64,000 nt of DNA from JAKVBH01 sp049800955 (GTDB taxonomy: Bacteria; Pseudomonadota; Alphaproteobacteria; Rhodobacterales; Rhodobacteraceae): NCBI RefSeq assembly GCF_049800955.1, contig NZ_JBNAGA010000002.1:806001-870000 (forward strand), written 5' to 3'. The notes beneath the pieces were generated by a model. The model saw only the letters and a list, made by a program, of their open reading frames with translations. It ran no database searches and was not told where the DNA came from. Position 1 is the first letter of the stretch. Each line of letters begins with the position of its first letter. This document shows, piece after piece, positions 18,064 to 26,544 of this stretch. Position numbers and translations under genes: made by a program.

Positions 18064-19363
18064 ATCGGTTCACCATGTTTTCAAGGATCTCTTGCCGGCC
18101 GGAACGCGGCTTGGGATTGATGTCGTCTGCGAGCACCCGCGCTGCAATACTGTCCAGGTCGCTTTCCAGCATCGCGCGCGCCTCGGGCGTGTCCCAACCT
18201 GCGTAGCGCTCGCGCAGCGCGTCTTCGAGTCCGCCATCTTCCAACATCGCCGCAGCTGCTTTCAAGCCACGTGCACATACGTCCATCGCGCCCACATGGG
18301 CGGCCAAAAGGTCTTCCGCGTCCAGCGATTGACGTCGCAGCTTAGCGTCGAAATTCGTGCCGCCTGTGAGGAAGCCACCTGCTTTGAGGATGTGATAATA
18401 GGCAAGCGCCACTTCGGGCACGTTGTTGGGGAACTGGTCCGTATCCCAGCCGGATTGGTAGTCATTCCGGTTCATGTCGATGGAGCCCAGCATTCCTTCG
18501 GCGGTCGCGACAGCAATCTCATGTTCGAAGCTATGGCCTGCCAGAATCGCATGGCCCTGTTCAAGATTGAGCTTTACCTCATCTTCCAAGCCATATTTGC
18601 GCAAAAACCCGATACAGGTCGCCGCGTCGAAATCGTATTGATGCTTTGAGGGCTCTTGTGGCTTGGGCTCGACGAGGATCGTGCCTTTGAAGCCGATCTT
18701 GTGTTTGTATTCGACAACCATGTTGAGAAAACGCCCCATATGGTCAAGTTCCTGACCCATGTCGGTATTGAGTAAGGTCTCATAGCCCTCGCGTCCGCCC
18801 CACAGGACATAGTTTTCACCGCCGAGTTTGTGTGTCGCGTCGATACAGGACTTGACGGTTGCTGCGGCAAACGCAAAGACATCGGGATCAGGGTTGGTCG
18901 ACGCGCCGGCCATCCACCGACGGTGTGAGAACATGTTCGCGGTGCCCCAGAGGCAGCGCGTCCCAGACTGCTCCATTTTCGTGCCGATATAGTCGGTGAT
19001 CTCTTCGAGTGTGGCGAGGTTGTCGCGGAAATTGCCTTGTTCCGGGCGTATGTCAGCATCGTGCCAGCAGAAATACGGCTGGCCCAGCAGCGCAAACATC
19101 TCGAAGGCGACATCGACCTTGAGCTTGGCGCGACCCATGTCGTCCTGAGGATGCCAGGGGCGTTCGAATGTTTGGCCACCAAAAGGATCCTGCCCTTCCC
19201 AGGCAAAGGAATGCCACCACGCCACAGCAAAGCGCAGGTGGTCTTCCATGCGCTTGCCGAGGATAAGCTCATCGGGGTTGTAATGCCGAAAGGACAGCGC
19301 AGCGTCGCTTTCTGATCCGCCGTAGGTGATCTTGTCGATCCCATCAAAAAAACCAGATGTCAT
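18056..19363 (-). CDS. xylA: Xylose isomerase
   Basis: The 435-residue protein has all expected dimetal-site motifs: the catalytic-base His in YFCWHDADIRPE, VLWGGREGYETL, ILVEPKPQEPSKHQYD, IDMNRNDYQSGWDTDQFP and GGTNFDAKLRRQS. The Glu/His metal segment reads LEQGHAILAGH where most family members have EANHA, so Glu and His are kept but the intervening residues differ. The ATG at 19363 has GGAGG 8 bases upstream and is preferred over the one at 19390. It is first in a three-gene overlapping operon with the AtuA-like and DUF4387 genes. No xylulokinase is nearby. Confidence 0.93.
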   Translation of the reverse strand: MTSGFFDGIDKITYGGSESDAALSFRHYNPDELILGKRMEDHLRFAVAWWHSFAWEGQDPFGGQTFERPWHPQDDMGRAKLKVDVAFEMFALLGQPYFCWHDADIRPEQGNFRDNLATLEEITDYIGTKMEQSGTRCLWGTANMFSHRRWMAGASTNPDPDVFAFAAATVKSCIDATHKLGGENYVLWGGREGYETLLNTDMGQELDHMGRFLNMVVEYKHKIGFKGTILVEPKPQEPSKHQYDFDAATCIGFLRKYGLEDEVKLNLEQGHAILAGHSFEHEIAVATAEGMLGSIDMNRNDYQSGWDTDQFPNNVPEVALAYYHILKAGGFLTGGTNFDAKLRRQSLDAEDLLAAHVGAMDVCARGLKAAAAMLEDGGLEDALRERYAGWDTPEARAMLESDLDSIAARVLADDINPKPRSGRQEILENMVNRFV

Positions 19364-19533
19364 GCGTGTCTCCTCCGAACTCTGCTGCATGCGCGTTTTA
19401 GCGACAAATTCGCGTTAGCGGTATCGCGAAGTTGCCGGGCTGCGTATCTTCAGAGCCGCCCTTGTGTTGTGCTCGCGTCATGGGCATTGCTAAGCATGTT
19501 TGTATAACGAAGTGCGGTATGGGAGCATCCGTC

Positions 19534-20589
19534 ATGACACAGGACTGCCGAATAGCGGTGGTGGGCTATGGGCTTGTCGGGCGGCGTCATGCAGATGTGG
19601 TGCGCCGCACGCCGGGCTTGTCTCTCGCGGGCATTGTGGAACCCGGTGATGTTGCGCGGAAAGAGGCTGCACGCTCGGGCACGCCTGTGTTTGCGGAACT
19701 GGAAGCGATGCTCGAAGACCTGCGCCCAGAAGGCGTGGTGCTGGCAACGCCAACGCCATTGCACCGCGTGCAAGCGCTACAGTGCATCTCGCGGAGCATC
19801 CCCGTTCTGATCGAAAAACCCATTGCCGTGAGCGTGGTCGAGGCGTTGGACATTGTGCAGGCGAGCAATGCTGCGGATATTCCCGTTCTTGTGGGTCATC
19901 ACAGGCGATACAATGGCATGGTGAGCGCTGCGAAAGCGGCGGTTGTCCGAGGGGATCTGGGAGCGGTCCGAGCGGTTCAGGCCACGTGCTGGTTTTACAA
20001 ACCCGACAGTTATTTTGACGAGGCACCGTGGCGCAAGCAGCCCGGAGCTGGTCCGATCTCGGTCAACCTCGTGCACGACATAGATTTGTTGCAACATCTT
20101 TGCGGAAAAGTTGCGCAGGTCTATGCCGTGGCCGTTCCGGCCCGGCGGGGCTATGCCAATGAAGATCTCGCGACAGCTGTATTGACCTTTGCGTCCGGAG
20201 CAGTGGGAAGCATCACGGTCTCTGATGCGGTGGTCAGCCCATGGAGTTGGGAACTGACAGCAGGGGAGAACCCAGTTTACCCGGCGACGCTGGAGAGCTG
20301 CTACCAGATCGGAGGATCGGAGGGCGGGCTCTCGCTTCCGGATTTGCGCATCTGGCGGCATCAGGACACGTCTGATTGGTGGCGCCCGATCTCTGCAACC
20401 TCGCTGACGGCCGAGCGGCCTGACCCTTTGGTGGCGCAGATGGTGCATTTTGCCGATGTGATCGCAGGGCGCGCCACGCCGCTCGTTTCGGCACAAGACG
20501 GCATGGACGCGCTGCAGGTCGTTGAGGCGATCGCCACATCTGCGGCGAAGGGCTGTAGCGTCGAGATCCCGGGCGTTGGCGCGGCTTAG
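19534..20589 (+). CDS. Gfo/Idh/MocA-family NAD(P)-dependent dehydrogenase
   Basis: The 351-residue protein has an N-terminal Rossmann fold (AVVGYGLVGRRHADVV). The family EKPIAVS motif carries the catalytic-region lysine, and GHHRRYN and SVNLVHDIDLLQHL are helices of the C-terminal alpha/beta domain. Family members oxidise or reduce sugars, inositols and related polyols. The gene is divergent from xylA with 170 bp between them and may act in the same sugar pathway. The ATG at 19534 is preferred over the frame opening at 19432. It is convergent with the pirin gene, with a 4-base overlap. Confidence 0.88.
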   Translation: MTQDCRIAVVGYGLVGRRHADVVRRTPGLSLAGIVEPGDVARKEAARSGTPVFAELEAMLEDLRPEGVVLATPTPLHRVQALQCISRSIPVLIEKPIAVSVVEALDIVQASNAADIPVLVGHHRRYNGMVSAAKAAVVRGDLGAVRAVQATCWFYKPDSYFDEAPWRKQPGAGPISVNLVHDIDLLQHLCGKVAQVYAVAVPARRGYANEDLATAVLTFASGAVGSITVSDAVVSPWSWELTAGENPVYPATLESCYQIGGSEGGLSLPDLRIWRHQDTSDWWRPISATSLTAERPDPLVAQMVHFADVIAGRATPLVSAQDGMDALQVVEAIATSAAKGCSVEIPGVGAA

Positions 20590-21542
20590 CCGCGAGACCT
20601 CGGGCTTGTCCGCGCGAGATCATCGGTGATCGGGATATGCTCGTCCTCATCGCCGGGCGGCAGGGTGAAGGGCCCATTTTCCCAATCAGCAGCGCGCCAG
20701 GCCTGCTTTGCTTCTTCGATCCGATCTTTTGACGAGGAAACGAAGTTCCACCAGATATAACGCTGTTCCGTCATCGTGGCGCCGCCCAAGACCATGAGGC
20801 GCGCGCCGCGCTCGCCGGCACGGATGGCGATTTTTTCCCCGGGGCGGAAGATCATCATGCGGCCTTCCTCAAAGACATCGCCCGCGACTTCGATAGAGCC
20901 TTGGGTCACATAGATCCCGCGATCTTCATGGTTGTCGGGCAGGGGGAACACTTTGCCTGCTTCCAGAACGACGTCGACATAGAACGTCTCGCTGTGCATC
21001 GTAACGGGGCTTTTCTCGCCGTAGGCATCCCCCAGGATCAGCCGCGCTGTAATGCCGGTATCGGTCAGGACAGGCAGAGCCGCCTGCTTGTGGTGCTCGA
21101 AATCCGGCGCCATGTCCTCGCGGTCTTCGGGAAGGGCAATCCATGTCTGGATGCCAAAAAGGCTGTGGCGCCCGGCGCGTGTCTCGGGACTGGTGCGTTC
21201 CGAATGGGTGACGCCCTTGCCAGCCACCATCCAGTTGACCTCGCCGGGGTAGATCATCTGATGTGTGCCGAGGCTGTCGCGGTGTTCGAACTCGCCTTGA
21301 TAAAGGTATGTTACTGTCCCCAGACCAATATGTGGGTGTGGGCGGACGTCGATCCCTCCGTCCGTGATGAATTCCGCGGGGCCCATTTGGTCGAAGAAGA
21401 TAAAGGGCCCGACCATCTGGCGTTCCGGGGAGGGCAAAGCCCGACGGACCTCGAACCCGCCCAGATCGCGCGCGCGCGGCACGATCAGCGTCTCCAGCGC
21501 ATCCAGTGATCCTTCCGGGTGTTGTGACGGGTTCCAACTCAT
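20586..21542 (-). CDS. Pirin-family bicupin protein
   Basis: The 318-residue protein has the pirin cupin motifs: FIFFDQMGPAEF, the metal-binding DVRPHPHIGLGTVTYL (two His) and GTHQMIYPGEVNWM. HSERTS and a later Glu complete the metal site. Pirins bind Fe or other metals; some have quercetinase activity and others act as regulators, so the role here is open. The ATG at 21542 (MSWNPSQHPEG) is preferred over the frame opening at 21590. Confidence 0.9.
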   Translation of the reverse strand: MSWNPSQHPEGSLDALETLIVPRARDLGGFEVRRALPSPERQMVGPFIFFDQMGPAEFITDGGIDVRPHPHIGLGTVTYLYQGEFEHRDSLGTHQMIYPGEVNWMVAGKGVTHSERTSPETRAGRHSLFGIQTWIALPEDREDMAPDFEHHKQAALPVLTDTGITARLILGDAYGEKSPVTMHSETFYVDVVLEAGKVFPLPDNHEDRGIYVTQGSIEVAGDVFEEGRMMIFRPGEKIAIRAGERGARLMVLGGATMTEQRYIWWNFVSSSKDRIEEAKQAWRAADWENGPFTLPPGDEDEHIPITDDLARTSPRSRG

Positions 21543-21918
21543 GGCGCTGTCCTTCCAAATGCGGCGTGTTAGGCAATCTAGGGCGCACACTCCCTTTCGT
21601 CATTGCCAATACGTGCACAGAGTTCGTGCGCGAATGCGCGCAAAACGGCAAAAGCGCTTCCAGGATGCGTCTGTTTTGACCTGTGCCATGGCGAAACGAA
21701 TCGTCGGGATTCCCAGGGTTTCAGAGGTTCACCTGAATTACCAATATTGGAATGGCGCCTTTTTCATGGATGTAAAGATAACTTAAAACAATGGGTTAAT
21801 TCGTATTGACTTAGGTCAAATCATAGACCTCCGCCCCGTGATACCTCCAAAGGCACTCAAGAAGATCCCAGTCGCCGCAGAGCCTACTGCGGTATAGCCA
21901 GGCGGAGGAGACCCCCTA
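21543..21918. other. 376-bp intergenic region upstream of the por operon
   Basis: This gap between the pirin and porG starts holds the 14-bp Fnr/Nnr-type box at 21806-21819. It also has an AT-richer stretch around 21740-21830 and a strong GGAGGAG ribosome site just before the porG ATG. Short open frames in it (for example 21689-21786) have no coding character or ribosome site. Confidence 0.6.
21806..21819 (+). promoter_or_regulatory. Fnr/Nnr-type box upstream of porG
   Basis: The sequence TTGAC-TTAG-GTCAA is a perfect 5-4-5 inverted repeat of the Crp/Fnr family type. A class II placement (-41.5) would put transcription start near 21854, about 65 bases before porG. A TGATAC (21839-21844) could be the -10 element. 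Confidence 0.75.
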
Positions 21919-22494
21919 ATGTTCCAAGTCAGACTTCACGGAAGGGGAGGGCAAGGGGTTGTGACAGCCGCCGAAATGCTCTCTATCGCCGGCTTCAGCG
22001 AGGGCAAGCACGCGCAGGCTTTCCCGTCATTTGGGTCCGAACGCACAGGTGCGCCTGTGGTGAGCTTTTGTCGGCTGGATGACAAGGAAGTGCGCCGCCG
22101 TGAACCTATTCTCGAGCCTGATTGCCTGATTATTCAGGACCCCACGCTCTTTCACGCGCTGGACGTCTTTCAGGGGCTTAAACCTGACGGATATGTCCTG
22201 ATCAATTCGACCAAGGATTGGCATGAGTTGGGCATCGCCGACAAGGTGGACCATCTTCCTGACGGTCATGTTGTGGGCATCAACGCATCGGCTTTGGCCA
22301 AGGAGCATGTAGGGCGCCCAGTGCCCAATGCGGCCTTGCTGGGCGGCTTCGCCGCGATCACCGAGGAAATTCACATCGGCGCGGTTGAGAAAGCGATCAA
22401 CACGAAATTCGGCGGCAAGATTGCAGCTGGCAATGTGGCCGCCGCGCGCGCCGCATACGAGGCAGCGCTCGAAGGGATGGTAGAACATGCTTAA
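21919..22494 (+). CDS. porG: 2-oxoacid (pyruvate) ferredoxin oxidoreductase, gamma subunit
   Basis: The 191-residue gamma domain starts FQVRLHGRGGQGVVTAAEML, the standard opening of POR/KOR gamma subunits, with PSFGSERTGAPVVSF following. It forms part of the CoA-binding region of the heterooligomeric enzyme that converts pyruvate and CoA to acetyl-CoA, CO2 and reduced ferredoxin. The start follows GGAGGAGACCCCCTA and the stop overlaps the alpha subunit by 8 bases. A box for a Crp/Fnr regulator lies about 100 bp upstream. Confidence 0.92.
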   Translation: MFQVRLHGRGGQGVVTAAEMLSIAGFSEGKHAQAFPSFGSERTGAPVVSFCRLDDKEVRRREPILEPDCLIIQDPTLFHALDVFQGLKPDGYVLINSTKDWHELGIADKVDHLPDGHVVGINASALAKEHVGRPVPNAALLGGFAAITEEIHIGAVEKAINTKFGGKIAAGNVAAARAAYEAALEGMVEHA

Positions 22495-23761
22495 ACAACT
22501 CGAAGGGAGCCACGCGGTCGCAGAAGCGATTGCGCTGTGTCGGCCCGAGGTCATCTGCGCTTATCCCATTTCGCCACAGACCCATATCGTCGAGCATTGC
22601 GGCGAATTGGTGCGCGAAGGCAAGATGGGCAATTGCGAATACATGAACGTGGAGAGCGAGTTTGCAGCGCTCTCAGCTTGCATCGGCTCGTCGGCCTGCG
22701 GTGCGCGGACCTACACCGCGACGGCCTCGCAGGGCCTGCTCTTTATGGCGGAAGCGGTCTACAACGCCTCTGGCCTTGGCCTGCCCATCGTCATGACGGT
22801 GGCGAACCGCGCCATTGGCGCACCGATCAATATCTGGAACGACCATACCGACAGCATGTCGATGCGCGATGCCGGTTGGATCCAGCTCTTTGCCGAAACC
22901 AATCAGGAAGCGCTTGATCTGCACATTCAGGCCTTCAAGATCGCTGAGCGGCTGAGCCAGCCGGTCATGGTCTGCATGGATGGCTTCATCCTGACCCATG
23001 CCTATGAGCGGGTCGATATGCCGAGCCAGGAGCAGGTCGATCAGTTCCTGCCGCCGTTTACTCCGCAGCAGGTCCTCGACCCGTCGAACCCTTATTCCAT
23101 CGGTGCCATGGTGGGCCCCGAGGCGTTCACGGAAGTGCGCTATCTCGCCCATGAGAAGCAACTGCAAGCGCTCGATGTGATCCCTGAGATCGCCGCGGAG
23201 TTCAAAGATATCTTTGGGCGCGACAGCGGAGGGCTCATCCGCGAATACGAGACAGAGGACGCCGAGACCATCGTTGTGACCCTGGGCTCTGTCGCGGGCA
23301 CCGTCAAAGACGTCGTCGATGAGATGCGCGCAGATGGCGAGACTGTCGGCGTTGTGACGATCGGCTCCTTCCGGCCTTTCCCGACCGAAGCCCTGCGTCA
23401 TGCGCTCAAAGGCGCAAAGCGGGTCGTGGTTCTTGAGAAGAGTTTTGCTGTGGGCTTTGGCGGCATGGTTGCCAACAACGTGCAGCATGCGCTCATGAAC
23501 ACGGATGTGCAGGTGCATACAGTTGTCGCGGGTCTCGGTGGTCGCCCGATCACCATGCCTTCGCTGCACAAGCTTTTTGCCAAAGCCGTAGCCGGTGATC
23601 TCGAAGAGATTCAATTCCTCGATCTGCAATGGAACGTCGTCAATGCAGAGCTTGCGCGGCAGCGGGCACAGATCGCCTCGGGCCCCACAGCTGAGAGCAT
23701 CCTGAAAAACATCCAGACCGACACTGCCTTTGGCGGCGCGGCCAACCATGCCGCCGAATAG
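22487..23761 (+). CDS. porA: 2-oxoacid (pyruvate) ferredoxin oxidoreductase, alpha subunit
   Basis: The 424-residue alpha subunit carries domains I and II of the enzyme. SHAVAEAIALCRPEVICAYP is the opening of the PYR domain, ENVESEFAAL-like residues (NVESEFAALSACIGSSACG) and TATASQGLLFMAEA follow, and ETNQEALDLHIQAFKIAE is typical of pyruvate-type members. The C-terminal domain has KRVVVLEKSFAVGFGG. It pairs with the beta subunit just downstream (12-base gap). The preference for pyruvate over other 2-oxoacids is inferred from overall resemblance. Confidence 0.93.
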   Translation: MLKQLEGSHAVAEAIALCRPEVICAYPISPQTHIVEHCGELVREGKMGNCEYMNVESEFAALSACIGSSACGARTYTATASQGLLFMAEAVYNASGLGLPIVMTVANRAIGAPINIWNDHTDSMSMRDAGWIQLFAETNQEALDLHIQAFKIAERLSQPVMVCMDGFILTHAYERVDMPSQEQVDQFLPPFTPQQVLDPSNPYSIGAMVGPEAFTEVRYLAHEKQLQALDVIPEIAAEFKDIFGRDSGGLIREYETEDAETIVVTLGSVAGTVKDVVDEMRADGETVGVVTIGSFRPFPTEALRHALKGAKRVVVLEKSFAVGFGGMVANNVQHALMNTDVQVHTVVAGLGGRPITMPSLHKLFAKAVAGDLEEIQFLDLQWNVVNAELARQRAQIASGPTAESILKNIQTDTAFGGAANHAAE

Positions 23762-23773
23762 GAGGGCACTGAG

Positions 23774-24823
23774 ATGAAAGATATTCCTAACCTCCGCACA
23801 GCGGATGACATCCCCGCCGATCAAAAGGTGAAGTTCTACCAGAAGGGGACCTTCACCGTTGGCAACCGGCTTGTGGATGCGGATGAGCGCAATGTTCAGG
23901 CCTCCATGAACCGCTCCAACGCGATCACGTCCGGGCACCGCGCGTGTCAGGGCTGTGGCGAGGCGCTTGGTGCTCGCTACGCGCTGGATACAGCGATGCG
24001 GGCTACAGGCGGCAATATGATTGCCTCCAATGCGACGGGCTGTTTGGAAGTGTTTACCACGCCTTACCCCGAAACCTCCTGGCAGATGCCCTGGATGCAC
24101 TCGCTCTTTGGCAATGCGCCCGCCGTGGCCTCCGGCATGCAGGCCGCCATGAAGGCCAAGGGCCGCGACACGCGCATCATTGCCCAGGGTGGTGATGGCG
24201 GGACCGTCGATATCGGTTTTGGCTGCCTCTCGGGCATGTTCGAGCGCAACGATGATGTGCTCTACATTTGCTACGACAACGAGGCCTATATGAACACCGG
24301 TGTGCAGCGCTCCGGTGCGACACCGGGCGGCGCGCGCACCGCGACCACCATGCCCGCAGGCGATGCCTATCCCGGCAACGTCTTCGGGACGGGCAAGAAC
24401 CTGCCGCGCATCGCCATGGCGCACAATATCCCCTACGTGGCCACCGCCTCGGTGGCTTACCTGCAGGATCTTGAGGCCAAGGTGGAGCGCGCCATGAGCT
24501 TCCGTGGCGCGCGTTACATCCACGTCTACGTGCCCTGTCCGCTGGGTTGGGGCTGTGCGTCAAATGCCACGATCAACCTCGCGCGGCTCGTGGTCGAGAC
24601 CGGCATGTTCCCGCTTTATGAGGCTGAGCATGGCCACATTGTCCAAACTCGGCCGATCCGGCAACGGGTGCCTGTGGAGGACTATCTCAAGCCCCAACGC
24701 CGCTTTGCCCATTTGTTCAAGACCGAGAGCGGCAAGGCTGCAATCGAGAAACTTCAGGCCATGTGCGACTACAATATCGCCGAATATGACCTGCTGCGTG
24801 CCGAAGAGGAGACGCTGGCATGA
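23774..24823 (+). CDS. porB: 2-oxoacid (pyruvate) ferredoxin oxidoreductase, beta subunit
   Basis: The 349-residue TPP-binding subunit contains the cluster-ligand motif HRACQGCGEALG and a further Cys in SNATGCLEVF. It also has the TPP/Mg motif AQGGDGGTVDIGFG with CYDNEAYMNTG, and CPLGWGC near the C-terminus. It completes the GAB enzyme. The stop overlaps the start of the GltD-ferredoxin fusion gene by 4 bases, so the two are translationally coupled. Confidence 0.93.
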   Translation: MKDIPNLRTADDIPADQKVKFYQKGTFTVGNRLVDADERNVQASMNRSNAITSGHRACQGCGEALGARYALDTAMRATGGNMIASNATGCLEVFTTPYPETSWQMPWMHSLFGNAPAVASGMQAAMKAKGRDTRIIAQGGDGGTVDIGFGCLSGMFERNDDVLYICYDNEAYMNTGVQRSGATPGGARTATTMPAGDAYPGNVFGTGKNLPRIAMAHNIPYVATASVAYLQDLEAKVERAMSFRGARYIHVYVPCPLGWGCASNATINLARLVVETGMFPLYEAEHGHIVQTRPIRQRVPVEDYLKPQRRFAHLFKTESGKAAIEKLQAMCDYNIAEYDLLRAEEETLA

Positions 24824-26463
24824 CACTCCCGACAACAGCCCCCTTCGCCATCACCGTCGATGTCGGCACCTCGCTTGACAACCATACGGGTACCTGGCGC
24901 ACCGAGCGGCCGGTCTATCTCGACCGTCTGCCGCCCTGCAACAATGCCTGCCCCGCGGGCGAGAACATCCAGGCCTGGCTCGCGCTTGCCGAGGAGGGCA
25001 AATACGAGGATGCCTGGCAGGAGATCATGGTCAACAACCCGCTGCCCGGGATTATGGGCCGCGCCTGTTATCACCCCTGCGAGAACGCCTGTAACCGTAA
25101 GGATATCGACAGCCCCGTGAGCATTCACGCAGTTGAGCGCTTCCTTGATGATCAGGCGCGCAAGGAGGGTTGGACACCGCGGGTTCCGTCGGAATTGTCG
25201 GGCAAGAAGATCCTCGTTGTGGGCTCAGGCCCGTCCGGCTTGTCCGCGGCCTATCACCTGCGCCGCCTTGGCCATTCGGTCACGATCTATGAGGCCGGGC
25301 CAGTTGCGGGCGGCATGATGCGCTTCGGTATTCCTGCCTATCGCCTGCCGCGCGACGTCGTGGAGGAAAACATCCAGCGTATCGCGAATATGGGTGTTGA
25401 TTTTGTGCTCAACAAAAAGGTCGATGACATCGCCGCTGAAAAAGAGGCGGGCGGCTTTGACGCGGTCTTCCTGGCTATCGGCGCGCATCTGGCCAACCGG
25501 GTCAATATCCCAACGGTCGATGCGGGCCGCATGCTCGATGCGGTCGGCGTTCTGCGCGACATGGAAACAGCAGAAGACAAACCCATGCTGGGCCGTCGCG
25601 TCGTGGTCTATGGCGGCGGCAACACAGCCGTTGACGTGGCGCGCACCGCCAAGCGCATGGGTGCGGAGGAGGCGATCATCGTCTATCGCCGCAACCGCGA
25701 TCAGATGCCTGCCCATGATTTTGAGATGGATGAGGCGCTGGAAGAAGGTGTCCTCGTCAACTGGCTCACCACGATCAAGGAAGTCGGAGACGGCGGCAAG
25801 ATCATGGTCGAGAAGATGGCGCTGGATGAAAACGGTCGGCCGCAGCCCACGGGCGAGCTCGATGAACTGGAAGCCGACACAGTGGTCATGGCTCTGGGTC
25901 AAAACGTCGATACGAGCTTTGTCGAGAAGCTGGACGGGGTTGAGATCAAGGACAAGACAATCCAGGTCAATGACCAGTTCATGACTGGCGAGCCAGGGGT
26001 TTTCGCGGGCGGCGATATGGTGCCCTCCGAGCGCACGGTTACAGTCGCAGTTGGGCACGGCAAACATGCGGCCCGCGCGATCCACGCCTGGCTGCATCTG
26101 GAGCGCTACGAGAAACCGGAGAAAAACGAGGTCGCCGACTTCTCCAAGCTCAACCCGTGGTACTACACCGACGCACCTGAGACCGTGCAGAACATGCTCG
26201 ATATCGAGCGTCGCAAGGCGACCTTCGGCGAGGTTCTCAGCGGGCTGGACGAGACCAATGCGCTCTACGAGGCGCGGCGCTGCCTGTCCTGCGGCAATTG
26301 TTTTGAGTGTGACAATTGCTACGGCGTCTGCCCGGACAATGCTGTGATCAAGCTTGGGCCCGGCAAACGGTTCGAGTTCGACTATGAGTATTGCAAGGGC
26401 TGCGGCATCTGCGAGGCGGAATGCCCTTGCGGTGCGATCAAGATGGTTCCCGAAGAGATCTGA
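24820..26463 (+). CDS. GltD-like NAD(P)H/FAD oxidoreductase fused to a PorD-like 2x[4Fe-4S] ferredoxin
   Basis: The 547-residue protein has three parts. The N-terminal cysteine cluster has PPCNNACPAGENIQ with Cys40 and Cys44, and CYHPCENAC with Cys83, Cys87 and Cys91, as in the glutamate synthase small subunit. A two-dinucleotide domain follows: FAD site VVGSGPSGLSAAYHL near 133-147 and NAD(P)H site VVYGGGNTAVDVARTA near 267-282. The C-terminal bacterial-type ferredoxin has CLSCGNCFECDNCYGVCP and CKGCGICEAECPCG. It probably moves electrons between POR and NAD(P). Its start overlaps porB. Confidence 0.88.
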   Translation: MTLPTTAPFAITVDVGTSLDNHTGTWRTERPVYLDRLPPCNNACPAGENIQAWLALAEEGKYEDAWQEIMVNNPLPGIMGRACYHPCENACNRKDIDSPVSIHAVERFLDDQARKEGWTPRVPSELSGKKILVVGSGPSGLSAAYHLRRLGHSVTIYEAGPVAGGMMRFGIPAYRLPRDVVEENIQRIANMGVDFVLNKKVDDIAAEKEAGGFDAVFLAIGAHLANRVNIPTVDAGRMLDAVGVLRDMETAEDKPMLGRRVVVYGGGNTAVDVARTAKRMGAEEAIIVYRRNRDQMPAHDFEMDEALEEGVLVNWLTTIKEVGDGGKIMVEKMALDENGRPQPTGELDELEADTVVMALGQNVDTSFVEKLDGVEIKDKTIQVNDQFMTGEPGVFAGGDMVPSERTVTVAVGHGKHAARAIHAWLHLERYEKPEKNEVADFSKLNPWYYTDAPETVQNMLDIERRKATFGEVLSGLDETNALYEARRCLSCGNCFECDNCYGVCPDNAVIKLGPGKRFEFDYEYCKGCGICEAECPCGAIKMVPEEI

Positions 26464-26473
26464 GACCAAGACC

Positions 26474-26505
26474 CCGGGCGCGATACTGCGCCCGGATTTT
26501 CTTTT
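26474..26505 (+). terminator. Rho-independent terminator/attenuator between the por genes and lldD
   Basis: A perfect 8-bp GC stem CCGGGCGC/GCGCCCGG with a 6-base loop is followed by ATTTTCTTTTT. It lies 10 bases past the GltD-fusion stop and 40 bases before lldD. It may reduce rather than abolish read-through. Confidence 0.75.
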
Positions 26506-26544
26506 TGGCCAAGCGCAAGAGCGCGGCTTCTGGAGGACCTACGA

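Noticed and set aside
21689..21786. Short frame upstream of the por operon (starts MAKRIVGIP)
   Set aside because: It has 32 codons, no ribosome site and lies ahead of the regulatory box; coding is unlikely.
22673..24523. 616-codon open frame on the minus strand over porA and porB
   Set aside because: It is fully antisense to two well-recognised genes, is His/Arg-rich and has no family features. Long antisense frames are expected in high-GC codon-biased genes.
25225..26469. 414-codon frame antisense to the GltD-ferredoxin fusion
   Set aside because: It is shadow coding of a gene with clear cysteine and nucleotide-binding motifs.
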